Positions 25,348-33,291 of a stretch of DNA of 33,969 bases are shown here, one piece after another. Position 1 is the stretch's first letter; each line of letters opens with the position of its first letter. The translations under genes and the position numbers were made by a program. Under the pieces are notes generated by a model, which was given only the letters and a program-made list of their open reading frames with translations, was not told the DNA's origin and ran no database searches. The stretch comes from Bacteroidota bacterium (GTDB taxonomy: Bacteria; Bacteroidota; Bacteroidia; B-17B0; Aurantibacillaceae), in assembly GCA_013816895.1 (NCBI GenBank), contig JACDDR010000038.1:1-33969 (forward strand). Reading direction: 5' to 3'.

Positions 25348-25355
25348 TACGTTTG
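25348..25355 (+). promoter_or_regulatory. Candidate -7 box for the Ter cluster
   Basis: TACGTTTG fits TAnnTTTG and ends 21 bases before the first terD start. No CGAAT box lies 27 bases upstream, unlike the shared promoters, and the -33 region is a pyrimidine tract without a clear TTTG. Confidence 0.45.
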
Positions 25356-25376
25356 ATTGAGAAAGAAAAATTTATC

Positions 25377-25952
25377 ATGGCAATAAACTTACAAAAAGGC
25401 CAAAAAATTAACATTGGCCTCTCGAAATTAAAAGTGGGGCTGGGATGGGACCCAAACGAAGGCACAGGGTACGATTTCGACCTGGATGCCTCGGCTATTA
25501 TGATAGACTCAAACCGCGTTCTGCCCTCCGATGAATATTTCGTGTTCTTTAATAATCTTAAATCTCCGGATGGTTCTCTGGAGCATACCGGTGACGATCC
25601 CAGCGGAAAACATAGTAACGGCGATGATGATGAATCCATTCTTGTAGATCTTACAAAAGTGGACAGCAGTATACAGGAAATTTTGTTCGTGGTTACCATT
25701 CACGATTTCGAAAAGCGAAAACAGAATTTCGGACAGGTTCGTAATTCATACATTCGGGTGGTAGATGATACAAATAACGAAGAAATTGCAAAATATGAAC
25801 TGGGCGAAGATTTCTCAATAGAAACTGGGGTTGAATTCGGTCGATTATACAAAAAAGACGGGAATTGGAAATTTGAAGCTTCGGGAATAGGCTACAAAGA
25901 AGATCTGGCTTTTTTCCTCGGTAAATATTATAAGGGTGAAATAGTGAAATAA
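25377..25952 (+). CDS. terD: TerD-family protein, short type (first of five)
   Basis: A 191-residue TerD-domain protein starting MAINLQKGQ. I chose ATG 25377 over a TTG eight codons earlier because all five paralogues here begin at this methionine and a GAGAAAG ribosome site lies upstream. The family signature is complete: GLGWDPN, FDLDASA, DEYFVFFNN, SPDGSLEHTGDD, a DDDE cluster and the FGQVRNSYIRV strand. TerD domains bind calcium through these acids and act in tellurite, phage and stress responses. The acidic loop reads PSGKHSNGDDDE, slightly longer than in the other short copies. It is followed 30 bases later by a long-type paralogue. Confidence 0.93.
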   Translation: MAINLQKGQKINIGLSKLKVGLGWDPNEGTGYDFDLDASAIMIDSNRVLPSDEYFVFFNNLKSPDGSLEHTGDDPSGKHSNGDDDESILVDLTKVDSSIQEILFVVTIHDFEKRKQNFGQVRNSYIRVVDDTNNEEIAKYELGEDFSIETGVEFGRLYKKDGNWKFEASGIGYKEDLAFFLGKYYKGEIVK

Positions 25953-25982
25953 TCATAAATAAATAAAATAAAAACACACAGT

Positions 25983-26642
25983 ATGGCAATTAATCTGCAA
26001 AAAGGTCAACGAATTGATTTAAGAAAAACAGGTGGATCTACACTCACCGAATTTTGTGTAGGTGTTAACTGGGGAGCTATCGAGAAGAAAGCGTTCTTTG
26101 GTCTTTCAAAAACAGCAACACAGGTAGATCTTGATCTTAGTTGCGTGATGATTGATTCTGGTAACAATATTGCCGACCATTTATATTCGCCGCAATACAG
26201 ACCTGAAATCCTTGCTAAATTTGGATTACCTGCCGGAAAACTCCTTTCAAAAGGAAATGCTTTAAGACATTCGGGCGATGACCGTGCTGGTGATTCAGGT
26301 GGAGACGACGGATTAGATAACGAAGTGATCACGGTTAATCTTAATGCAATAGAACCAAATATTACACAGATTTTTTTCTTCCTTAATAATGCAGGTCCTG
26401 AAGATTTTTCAGTTATTCCTTATGCCAAGATCAGGATGTATGAAGGCACGCCAACCTCTGTAAAGGAAGTTTTCGCTTCCTACAACGTTGCCGCCGAAGG
26501 TCAATACGCCGGCAAAAAAGCCCTGATCATGGGTAAACTTTACAAAAAGGAGAACGAGTGGAAATTTAACGCGATTGGTGATCCAACTGAAGATACCTTC
26601 CTTGGTCAAACCATTCAAAGAATTGTGAAATCGTACCTGTAA
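25983..26642 (+). CDS. TerD-family protein, long type
   Basis: A 219-residue TerD homologue with the MAINLQKGQ start but different internal motifs: CVGVNWGAIEKK in place of the GxGWD segment, VDLDLSCVMID, and a glycine/aspartate-rich SGDDRAGDSGGDDGLDNE loop likely to bind calcium. An extra stretch of about 25 residues (near 60-85) and a C-terminal extension (TFLGQTIQRIVKSYL) make it longer than the short type. The same subtype occurs at 28728. Its stop overlaps the HAD start by one base. It may partner the short TerD beside it, since the short-long order appears twice in the cluster. Confidence 0.9.
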   Translation: MAINLQKGQRIDLRKTGGSTLTEFCVGVNWGAIEKKAFFGLSKTATQVDLDLSCVMIDSGNNIADHLYSPQYRPEILAKFGLPAGKLLSKGNALRHSGDDRAGDSGGDDGLDNEVITVNLNAIEPNITQIFFFLNNAGPEDFSVIPYAKIRMYEGTPTSVKEVFASYNVAAEGQYAGKKALIMGKLYKKENEWKFNAIGDPTEDTFLGQTIQRIVKSYL

Positions 26643-27358
26643 TGAAACATGAATTCTTTGACGTACACCATATTTCGTTCGACGTTTGGTTAACACTTAT
26701 CAGGTCAAATGCCATTTTTAAAAAAGAACGCGATCTATTGTTCAAAGAATTTTTTTCGCTGGGGCAACCAATAGAAGATATTTCAACACATTTCAGGCAG
26801 TGGGACGTTCGTTTCACTGCCATTAATGAAACTACAGGCGGGCATTTAGATGCGGAAGAAATGCTTACGATCATACTTTCAGATTTGGAACATGATCTCA
26901 CGAAAGTAAAGCCGTCCCATCTGGAGGAATATTTTTCGCAGCATGAAAAATTATTTCTTCGCTATCATCCCGAACTCATTGAACCGGAACTTCCCGATTA
27001 CCTGAAAAAACTGACGGACGAAGGAATAAGCATGAGTATTTTAAGCAACACAGGTTTTATAAAAGGAAAAATGTTAAGGAAGCTACTCGATCATTTAAAA
27101 GTAGGACATCATTTTGCTTTTCAGTTGTATTCCGATGAAATCGCCTTCTCCAAGCCGTCACAGCAGGCTTTCCAGGCTTTATACAATGGCGCCAGGTCGC
27201 ACCGCCCGGTAGACAAAAAAAACATTTTACACATCGGGGATAACAAAAATGCCGACGGATTTGGTGCAGAAAACGCGGGTATGCAAAACGCCATTATCAA
27301 TTCCAATGATGTTTCCTTGCTGCATTTAAATATTTCCAAATACAAGATAGCCCGTTAA
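26642..27358 (+). CDS. HAD-family hydrolase of the Ter cluster
   Basis: A 238-residue HAD-fold protein with a helical cap (about 24-115). Motif I is FDVWLT with nucleophile Asp14, but the residue two positions on (Asp in phosphatases) is Trp16. Haloacid dehalogenase-like members have Tyr there. Motif II is ILSNTG (Ser135), motif III Lys171 in FSKPS, and motif IV GDNKNAD (199-205). Phosphatase activity is therefore uncertain, and another hydrolytic or transfer step is possible. HAD and PRTase genes are a known pair in Ter-associated clusters, where a role in making a nucleoside-like metabolite has been proposed (Anantharaman, Iyer and Aravind). It overlaps both neighbours by one base. Confidence 0.85.
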   Translation: MKHEFFDVHHISFDVWLTLIRSNAIFKKERDLLFKEFFSLGQPIEDISTHFRQWDVRFTAINETTGGHLDAEEMLTIILSDLEHDLTKVKPSHLEEYFSQHEKLFLRYHPELIEPELPDYLKKLTDEGISMSILSNTGFIKGKMLRKLLDHLKVGHHFAFQLYSDEIAFSKPSQQAFQALYNGARSHRPVDKKNILHIGDNKNADGFGAENAGMQNAIINSNDVSLLHLNISKYKIAR

Positions 27359-28176
27359 TGTTCCATCATTTCTCCCTTCATAAAATTGAAGACAGTAAAA
27401 AATTAGATTTCGATCCGGCCGATTACAGCAGGTTTAAGTTTGGCGATTCAGCGGTTACCAACAAATTCGGAAAGCAGATTGCGGAGGGCTTTTTAAAAGA
27501 ACATCACAAATTGTTGCTTGAGCATACCGACATTGTGTTTCTGCCAAGTCCTTATAGTTATATTCCAACAGCATCCTATTACCTCTCTCAGAAATTAAAG
27601 CGAGAGGTGAACAAGTTTCTTCACGCCAACGGAAAAAAAGCGCTGCTTGAATCAAAAATTCACCGGTATAAAACCTATAGCGAAGATTACGGGAATTTAA
27701 GTTTCGAGGAAAGGGTAAATTTAATTTCGTCAGACACTTATCATATAGATACAAAATTTCTTACCAACCGTTTGTGTATTTTTTTGGATGATATTAAAAT
27801 AACCGGGAGCCATGAACTCATTATCCGGAAGATCCTCCACCAGAATAATATCGAAGGAGAATTTATGTTTGTTTATTTTGCCGAACTCACAAATCCTGAA
27901 ATTTCACCTGTTTTCGAGAACTATCTTAACTATTACCATGTAAAGGGAAATCCGGAAGTCTCAGAATTGCTACAGGGGCCTGATGTTCAGATTAATACCC
28001 GTACAATAAAATTCATTTTAAATAGCAAAAATTCAATAAATTCACTTATTTTAGAACTTCCAAAAGCCACGCTCGAAAAAATAACGGATTATGCGATTGG
28101 CAACAATTATCACCTCATGGAGGAATATAAATTAAACCTGGATCACATTATAAAACATATCAATTATGGCAATTAA
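27358..28176 (+). CDS. Phosphoribosyltransferase-like protein of the Ter cluster
   Basis: A 272-residue protein. The PRPP-binding motif of type I phosphoribosyltransferases is visible as CIFLDDIKITGSHE (140-153; Asp144-Asp145 and TGS loop). A pyrophosphate-loop candidate, FLPSPYSYIPTAS, lies at 61-73. The C-terminal 90 residues lack a motif I can name. The tight coupling to the HAD gene and to a following terD (11-base overlap) argues that all act together. The predicted role is ribosyl transfer from PRPP to a base-like acceptor. The acceptor is unknown. I see no fused TRSP domain, which is a known partner in related systems. Confidence 0.75.
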   Translation: MFHHFSLHKIEDSKKLDFDPADYSRFKFGDSAVTNKFGKQIAEGFLKEHHKLLLEHTDIVFLPSPYSYIPTASYYLSQKLKREVNKFLHANGKKALLESKIHRYKTYSEDYGNLSFEERVNLISSDTYHIDTKFLTNRLCIFLDDIKITGSHELIIRKILHQNNIEGEFMFVYFAELTNPEISPVFENYLNYYHVKGNPEVSELLQGPDVQINTRTIKFILNSKNSINSLILELPKATLEKITDYAIGNNYHLMEEYKLNLDHIIKHINYGN

Positions 28177-28717
28177 TTTACAAAAAGGACAAAGAGAGAA
28201 CCTAAACGCGCAAAAATTCACGATCGGCCTGGGATGGGATACAAATGTAAGTTCCACCGGCGCTTCTTTTGATCTGGACGCTTCGGTATTTATTCTTGGA
28301 GCTAACGGCAAAATAGTTTCCGATGAATATTTCGTTTTTTATAACAACACCAAATCTCCCGATGGAGCGGTTAATCACACGGGCGACAATCTTACCGGTG
28401 CGGGCGACGGGGATGATGAATCCATCACCGTAGATCTTTCTAAAATTAATCCAGCGGTTAAAGAAATCTGTGTGGTGATAACCATTCATGATGCGGATAC
28501 GCGAAAACAAAATTTTGGTCAGGTGCGTAACTCTTTTATCAGAATTATTGATCAGTCTAACACTGAACTGGTGAAGTATGAACTGGATGAAGATTTTTCA
28601 ATTGAAACCGCTGTTGAATTCGGAAGAATTTACAATAAGGACGGACAATGGAAGTTTGAAGCGGTAGGCGCCGGAATGAAAGGTGGCCTTGAAGATTATC
28701 TTAAAAAGTATAATTAG
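28166..28717 (+). CDS. TerD-family protein, short type (second)
   Basis: A 183-residue TerD protein with all calcium-site motifs: GLGWDTN, FDLDASVFIL, DEYFVFYNN, SPDGAVNHTGDN, GAGDGDDE and FGQVRNSFIRI, ending MKGGLEDYLKKYN. It is closest to the copy at 31434, whose tail is nearly the same. The start lies inside the last codons of the PRTase gene (11-base overlap), which suggests coupled translation. It is followed after 10 bases by a long-type TerD, repeating the short-long order seen at 25377-26642. Confidence 0.93.
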   Translation: MAINLQKGQRENLNAQKFTIGLGWDTNVSSTGASFDLDASVFILGANGKIVSDEYFVFYNNTKSPDGAVNHTGDNLTGAGDGDDESITVDLSKINPAVKEICVVITIHDADTRKQNFGQVRNSFIRIIDQSNTELVKYELDEDFSIETAVEFGRIYNKDGQWKFEAVGAGMKGGLEDYLKKYN

Positions 28718-28727
28718 TAATATTTGT

Positions 28728-29336
28728 ATGGCAATTAACCTCGAAAAAGGCCAGCGGATAAATCTTGAAAAAAGTAATGGTACCAGGCTGCAGAACATTT
28801 GCGTAGGAATCAATTGGGGAGCCATTGAAAAAAAAGGTCTGCTGGGAACCACCAAAGAAGCAGTTGACCTGGATGCAAGTTGCGCTATCTATGATGCCTC
28901 CAAAAAAAATATTGATACGGTAAGCTTTCGCAAACTTCAATCGAATGATAAAGCCATAAAACACAGTGGCGATGACAGAACTGGCGACCTTAACGGCGAT
29001 GACGGGCTGGATAATGAAATTATATCGCTTGATCTTTCAGCAATAAATCCTGATGCCGCCTTTATCGCTTTTTTTGTGAACAGTTTTAAGGGTCAGGATT
29101 TTAAAGACATTCCTTTTGCTTCTATTCGCATTTATGAAGGAACGCCCGAAAAAGTAAACGAAGAGTTCGCGAAATATAATATTGCCAACGATCCCGCTTT
29201 TTCAGGCAATGTAACCATGGTGCTTGGCGTTCTTTATAAACGCAATGGCGAATGGAAATTTAATGCTGTGGGTGTTCCGACAAAAGACAGGAAACTCGAA
29301 GAAACGATTGTTACGGTACAACAAAATCATTTGTAA
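28728..29336 (+). CDS. TerD-family protein, long type (second)
   Basis: A 202-residue long-type TerD. I chose ATG 28728 over a GTG at 28683 that lies in the preceding gene, because MAINLEKGQ then aligns with all paralogues. Motifs: CVGINWGAIEKKG, VDLDASCAIYD, and the SGDDRTGDLNGDDGLDNE loop, then IRIYEGTP and KFNAVGVPT near the end. It shares the NWGAIEKK signature and C-terminal extension with the copy at 25983 but lacks most of its internal insertion. It lies 10 bases ahead of telA. Confidence 0.9.
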   Translation: MAINLEKGQRINLEKSNGTRLQNICVGINWGAIEKKGLLGTTKEAVDLDASCAIYDASKKNIDTVSFRKLQSNDKAIKHSGDDRTGDLNGDDGLDNEIISLDLSAINPDAAFIAFFVNSFKGQDFKDIPFASIRIYEGTPEKVNEEFAKYNIANDPAFSGNVTMVLGVLYKRNGEWKFNAVGVPTKDRKLEETIVTVQQNHL

Positions 29337-29346
29337 AAAAATAAAA

Positions 29347-30435
29347 ATGGAAAATAATGAACTCACCGTCCAGGCAACAACCGGTGCAATGGACAAAGAA
29401 GGAAACGTTAATCTCACAAAAGTAACGCCGGCCGAACTGGCTTCCTACCAGTCACTCACAAGCCAGTTAAATGAAAAGGATGTTAACTCCATTATCAATT
29501 ACGGTTCTGAAATTCAGAATTCCATTGCCAAGCAGAGCGATACATTTTTAACCAATGTAAGAACGTATAATTCAGGCGATGTTGGAAATCACATCGGCGA
29601 GCTTTTAACCGAGCTGAACTACATTGACGTTGATCAGTTGAATCAAAGCCCGTTTAAAAAATTTCTCTCAAAAATTCCTTTTTTAAATAAGTTGGTAACC
29701 GACGTCAAAAAACTTTTCCAGCAATATGATAAAATTACTTCTAATGTTGAAAAGATCAGTAATAAGGTAAAGGCCGGGATGATCAACTCTGTAAAAGATA
29801 ATGCAGCGCTTCAAACCATGTTCGATGCCAACATCAATCTGATCAAAGAAATTGAGAAACATATTATCGCCGGTCAGCTTAAGTTTAAAGAACTAAGCGA
29901 TGAGCTTGCGCAGATGGAAGCTAATCCAACACAATACCAGGATTATCAGATCTCGGATAAAAGAAATTTTACGCAACGGCTCGACAAGCGCCTGGCAGAT
30001 ATGAAAATTGTGCGTTTTATTATGTTGCAATCACTTGCGCAAATCAGGGTTGTTCAAAATAACAATACGTCCATTGCAGAAAAGGCGCAGTCTATTCTAA
30101 CCACCACAATGCCGGTTTGGAAAAACCAGTTAACCCTTGCTGTTGCTCTACAACGCCAAAGACAAAACATTGAAGTGCAACGCAAAGTTTCTGAGACAAC
30201 AAATACAATTCTGAATAAGAATGCAGAAATGCTGAAACAAAACAGTATTGAAGTGGCCAGGGAAAATGAAAACACGGTTGTTTCTCTTGAAACGCTTAAA
30301 AATACAACGAAGTCGCTGATAGATACTTTAACCGAAGTGAAGCAGATTCATGAGCAGGGTGCACTCACCCGCCGAGAGCTTGATAAAGGCCTGCAGGATC
30401 TGGAAGCCGAGCTGAAAAAAGGAGTCATTCAGTAA
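29347..30435 (+). CDS. telA: TelA-like toxic anion resistance protein
   Basis: A 362-residue, almost wholly helical protein of the TelA/KlaA family. I chose ATG 29347 because an open upstream extension of 41 codons reads through the end of terD. Family features are a helical core with KKLFQQYDKITSNVEKI, then QRLDKRLADMK, the conserved segment TTMPVWKNQLTLAVALQRQR, and a C-terminal coiled coil (NTTKSLIDTLTEVKQIHEQG) ending in an EAELKKG helix. TelA proteins protect against tellurite and some cell-wall-active compounds by an unsettled mechanism. Its place among TerD genes and directly before an unrecognised gene suggests a complex at the membrane. Confidence 0.92.
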   Translation: MENNELTVQATTGAMDKEGNVNLTKVTPAELASYQSLTSQLNEKDVNSIINYGSEIQNSIAKQSDTFLTNVRTYNSGDVGNHIGELLTELNYIDVDQLNQSPFKKFLSKIPFLNKLVTDVKKLFQQYDKITSNVEKISNKVKAGMINSVKDNAALQTMFDANINLIKEIEKHIIAGQLKFKELSDELAQMEANPTQYQDYQISDKRNFTQRLDKRLADMKIVRFIMLQSLAQIRVVQNNNTSIAEKAQSILTTTMPVWKNQLTLAVALQRQRQNIEVQRKVSETTNTILNKNAEMLKQNSIEVARENENTVVSLETLKNTTKSLIDTLTEVKQIHEQGALTRRELDKGLQDLEAELKKGVIQ

Positions 30436-30455
30436 TTGTTGCATAATGGTAACAG

Positions 30456-31430
30456 ATGGAAAGCAAGGAGGAGATAGAAACATTTAAACGGATCATAGCC
30501 GAAAGCAATAAAAAACTTTCGATCCTGAAAATAGTATCCAATTTTTTCAATCATTCCGATTTAATTGCCATTCTTATTCGCACCAAGGTTATTCATAATC
30601 TTTTTGAAAACAACCGGGGCCTCGATATAAACAAACTGGAGCTTTTTCATATTCAGTTTACAAATAGTCTGCTTGAATTATTGCAAAAACTAAAGCGCTC
30701 AAAAGAACAAAAATACCTTATTATTTCTGATGAGATTTACATCAACGAAGGGTTTATTTCCAGATTAAAAGAAGAAATTACTGTAACCACTTTTCCGGAT
30801 GAAGTGAGGGCTCACTCCCAGCTTATTTGTAAAAAGCTCGAAGAGTTATATAAGATCCTTGCAGGTGAAACAAGCGGAAGATTTGTGTGGTCGGACATCT
30901 TAACTTTGTCAAGACAACGGGGCGCTGAATTTTACAGGGAAATATCGGAAGAGCAGTATAAGCGCATCACCAGTCACAACGATGCTCCTGTATATCAAAG
31001 CGAAATAGTTACTCTCGAAAAAAAACTTGCGGGAAAATTAAACATCCAGAAGTTTAAGGTAAAACTTGTTTGCGGTTTACATTATAAGAATGAGTTTGTA
31101 GAGGTGATGGAATTTGTGAATTCAAATGATAAATTTATTTTCATTACCGGTAAAAAATCCTTTTATTTATTAGACGAAAATCAATTGAAGGGTATTGATC
31201 TTTCTAAAAACCAGTCAAACAGGAAAGATCTTATCGACCAGCTAACCAACAAAAATGCGGCCCTCCAGGATCAGCTGATCATAGTTAAAACAGTTTTGCC
31301 GGACGATGTGGAAAAAGTATTGGAAAGTTATCTTTCTAAAATTTCCGGGGTAGATTTTCTCGACGATTTGCAAAACGTGGATGAACAGACAAACATATTA
31401 AAAGCAATGTTAAACATTAATATAAAATAA
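30456..31430 (+). CDS. Unrecognised 324-residue protein in the Ter cluster
   Basis: I do not recognise this family. The protein is soluble, with no signal peptide or membrane span, and mostly helical and charged. An N-terminal helical region (about 1-150) has leucine-rich heptads such as LFHIQFTNSLLELLQKLK. A middle part (about 170-245) looks alpha/beta: FKVKLVCGLHYKNEFVEVME, then KFIFITGKKSFYLLDEN. The C-terminus has a coiled-coil segment (NRKDLIDQLTNKNAALQDQL) and an acidic end. No nucleotide or metal motif stands out. Gaps of 20 bases after telA and 3 bases before terD place it in the operon. An adaptor for TelA or TerD is plausible but unproven. Confidence 0.75.
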   Translation: MESKEEIETFKRIIAESNKKLSILKIVSNFFNHSDLIAILIRTKVIHNLFENNRGLDINKLELFHIQFTNSLLELLQKLKRSKEQKYLIISDEIYINEGFISRLKEEITVTTFPDEVRAHSQLICKKLEELYKILAGETSGRFVWSDILTLSRQRGAEFYREISEEQYKRITSHNDAPVYQSEIVTLEKKLAGKLNIQKFKVKLVCGLHYKNEFVEVMEFVNSNDKFIFITGKKSFYLLDENQLKGIDLSKNQSNRKDLIDQLTNKNAALQDQLIIVKTVLPDDVEKVLESYLSKISGVDFLDDLQNVDEQTNILKAMLNINIK

Positions 31431-31433
31431 ATT

Positions 31434-31985
31434 ATGGCAATCAATTTAGAAAAAGGACAAAGACAAAGCGTTACTGCTGCAAAATTCACCGTGGGCCTCG
31501 GATGGGATGCAAACACAAACTCTGCCGGAGAAGGTTTTGATGTGGACGCATCAGTTTTCGTTTTAGGCAACAACGGCAAATTACCAAGCGATGGGCATTT
31601 CGTTTATTATAATAATCTTAAAAGTCCGGATGGAGCTGTGGTTCACATGGGTGATAACACTACCGGAGCTGGCGAAGGCGATGATGAAAAAATTGTGGTG
31701 GACATTTCTAAAATAGCCGCAGATATTTCTGAAATATCTTTTGTTGTTACAATCCATAAAGCGGATGAAAGAAGACAAAATTTCGGTCAGATCCGGAATT
31801 CATTTATCAGGATTCTTGATGCAAGCAATGCGGAAATTATGAAGTATGAACTGGATGAAGATTTTTCCATTGAAACAGCCGTGCAATTCGGGCGACTTTA
31901 TAAAAAGAATGAAGAATGGAAATTTGAAGCAGTTGGAAACGGTATGAAAGGCGGATTACAGGATTATTTAAATAAATACAATTAA
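31434..31985 (+). CDS. TerD-family protein, short type (third)
   Basis: A 183-residue TerD protein with GLGWDAN, FDVDASVFVL, DGHFVYYNN, SPDGAVVHMGDN, GAGEGDDE and FGQIRNSFIRI, ending MKGGLQDYLNKYN. Where the other short copies have DEYFVF, this one has DGHFVY, and the loop reads HMGDN in place of HTGDN. It stands without a long-type partner and is followed after five bases by the first vWA gene. It probably belongs to the same calcium-binding protein set. Confidence 0.92.
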   Translation: MAINLEKGQRQSVTAAKFTVGLGWDANTNSAGEGFDVDASVFVLGNNGKLPSDGHFVYYNNLKSPDGAVVHMGDNTTGAGEGDDEKIVVDISKIAADISEISFVVTIHKADERRQNFGQIRNSFIRILDASNAEIMKYELDEDFSIETAVQFGRLYKKNEEWKFEAVGNGMKGGLQDYLNKYN

Positions 31986-31990
31986 ACTAT

Positions 31991-32629
31991 ATGAGAAGAT
32001 TACCGGTTTATTTATTGTTGGACACTTCGGGCTCAATGAGCGGAGAACCAATTGAAGCCATGAAGAATGGGGTTCAACTGATGATCAGTTCTCTTCGCCA
32101 GGATCCCCAGGCTATTGAAACAGCCTTCATCAGTATTATTTCATTTGATTCAACAGCCAAACAATTGGTTCCTCTTACTGATCTTGCATCTTTTCAGATG
32201 ATTGATCTTAAGGCCAGCGGTCCTACAGCTTTGGGAGATGCCCTGATGCTCGTGAGTAATTGTATCGACAGGGAAGTGATGCAAACCACTTCGGTAAAAA
32301 AAGGAGACTGGAAGCCTCTTGTTTTTATTTTTACGGATGGCATACCAACCGACAACTGGCAAAGCGGGCTCGCCGAATTTAAAAAACGTAAAACAGCTTT
32401 TACCGTAGCTTGCGGTGCGGGTACCAAAGCGGACACCAATGTTCTCAAACAAATTACCGATAACGTGGTGAGCCTGGATTCAACAGATTCGCAAAGCATA
32501 GCGAAATTTTTTACCTGGGTAAGCGCATCAATAGGAGTGACGTCTACAAAGGTTGAAGACGCTGGCAAAGAAGTTACTGGTTTGAATGAACTGCCTCCTC
32601 CGCCCGCAGAACTAAACATCGTCGTATAA
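31991..32629 (+). CDS. TerY-like von Willebrand factor A protein (first)
   Basis: A 212-residue protein that is almost only a vWA domain, as in TerY. The metal-binding MIDAS set is complete: DTSGS (Asp11, Ser13, Ser15), Thr in SGPTALG near 74, and Asp in FTDGIPTDN near 116. The N-terminus MRRLPVYLLLDTSGSM is shared by all three vWA proteins here. After the domain comes a linker and the tail LPPPPAELNIVV. There is no signal peptide, so it is cytosolic. TerY proteins are thought to assemble stress-response complexes and are linked in other genomes to a PP2C phosphatase and a kinase, which are not in this window. Confidence 0.9.
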   Translation: MRRLPVYLLLDTSGSMSGEPIEAMKNGVQLMISSLRQDPQAIETAFISIISFDSTAKQLVPLTDLASFQMIDLKASGPTALGDALMLVSNCIDREVMQTTSVKKGDWKPLVFIFTDGIPTDNWQSGLAEFKKRKTAFTVACGAGTKADTNVLKQITDNVVSLDSTDSQSIAKFFTWVSASIGVTSTKVEDAGKEVTGLNELPPPPAELNIVV

Positions 32630-32638
32630 ATAAATAAC

Positions 32639-33274
32639 ATGCGCAGATTACCCGTTTATTTTTTACTGGACACTTCTGGCTCTATGAATGGAGAGCCAAT
32701 TCAGGCGCTTAATAATGCTCTGGGTGGAATGATCAACAATCTCCGCTCCGACGCACAGGCACTTGATTCGCTGTGGCTAAGCATCATTACCTTCGATCGC
32801 GATGTGAAAGAAATTGTATCTCTCACAGAACTTGTAAATTTTCAGTTGCCGGAAATAACTTGTCCCCAAAGCGGACCAACAAATATGGGCGCAGCACTCG
32901 AATTATTATGTGCTAAAGTAAGTGTTGAAGTTCGTAAAGGAAACGAGAATCAGAAAGGAGACTGGAAACCATTATTGTTTTTAATGACCGATGGAAGCCC
33001 TTCCGATATTGGAAAATTCAGGGAAATGCTTCCAATAGTGAAACGCCAGAACTTCGGTGCTATTGTAGCCTGCGCCGCGGGGCCAAAAGCAAAGAATGAA
33101 TTCCTGAAAGAGCTGACAGATACCGTTGTACACTTAGATACGGCTGACAGCAGCACGTTAAAATCTTTTTTCAAATGGGTATCTGATACTATCGAGAAAG
33201 GAAATAAAAGTATGGGCACGGCTGACAATGTTCCTTTACCGCCACCACCTTCTGAAGTAAATATTGTTATTTAA
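32639..33274 (+). CDS. TerY-like von Willebrand factor A protein (second)
   Basis: A 211-residue vWA protein, a tandem paralogue of the gene nine bases upstream. The MIDAS residues are Asp11, Ser13 and Ser15 in DTSGSMNGEP, Thr in SGPTNMG, and Asp in LMTDGSPSD. The segment QKGDWKPLLFLMTDG matches its neighbours. It ends with the same proline-rich tail type, LPPPPSEVNIVI. It is likely to bind Mg2+ or Mn2+ and a protein ligand. It was probably produced by tandem duplication. Confidence 0.9.
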   Translation: MRRLPVYFLLDTSGSMNGEPIQALNNALGGMINNLRSDAQALDSLWLSIITFDRDVKEIVSLTELVNFQLPEITCPQSGPTNMGAALELLCAKVSVEVRKGNENQKGDWKPLLFLMTDGSPSDIGKFREMLPIVKRQNFGAIVACAAGPKAKNEFLKELTDTVVHLDTADSSTLKSFFKWVSDTIEKGNKSMGTADNVPLPPPPSEVNIVI

Positions 33275-33291
33275 ATTTTTCAAACCCCTCA

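Noticed and set aside
25353..25376. TTG start for the first terD
   Set aside because: Eight added residues are absent from all paralogues, and the TTG overlaps the likely -7 box at 25348-25355.
29224..29346. Forty-one-codon upstream extension of telA
   Set aside because: It runs through the coding end of the long-type terD in another frame and has no TelA-like sequence. ATG 29347 follows terD after 10 bases and gives a normal start.
25377..31463. Five near-identical 20-30-base stretches considered as a dispersed repeat or CRISPR-like element
   Set aside because: They are the coding starts of five terD paralogues, 0.6-2.7 kb apart and always in frame, with no spacers or palindrome.
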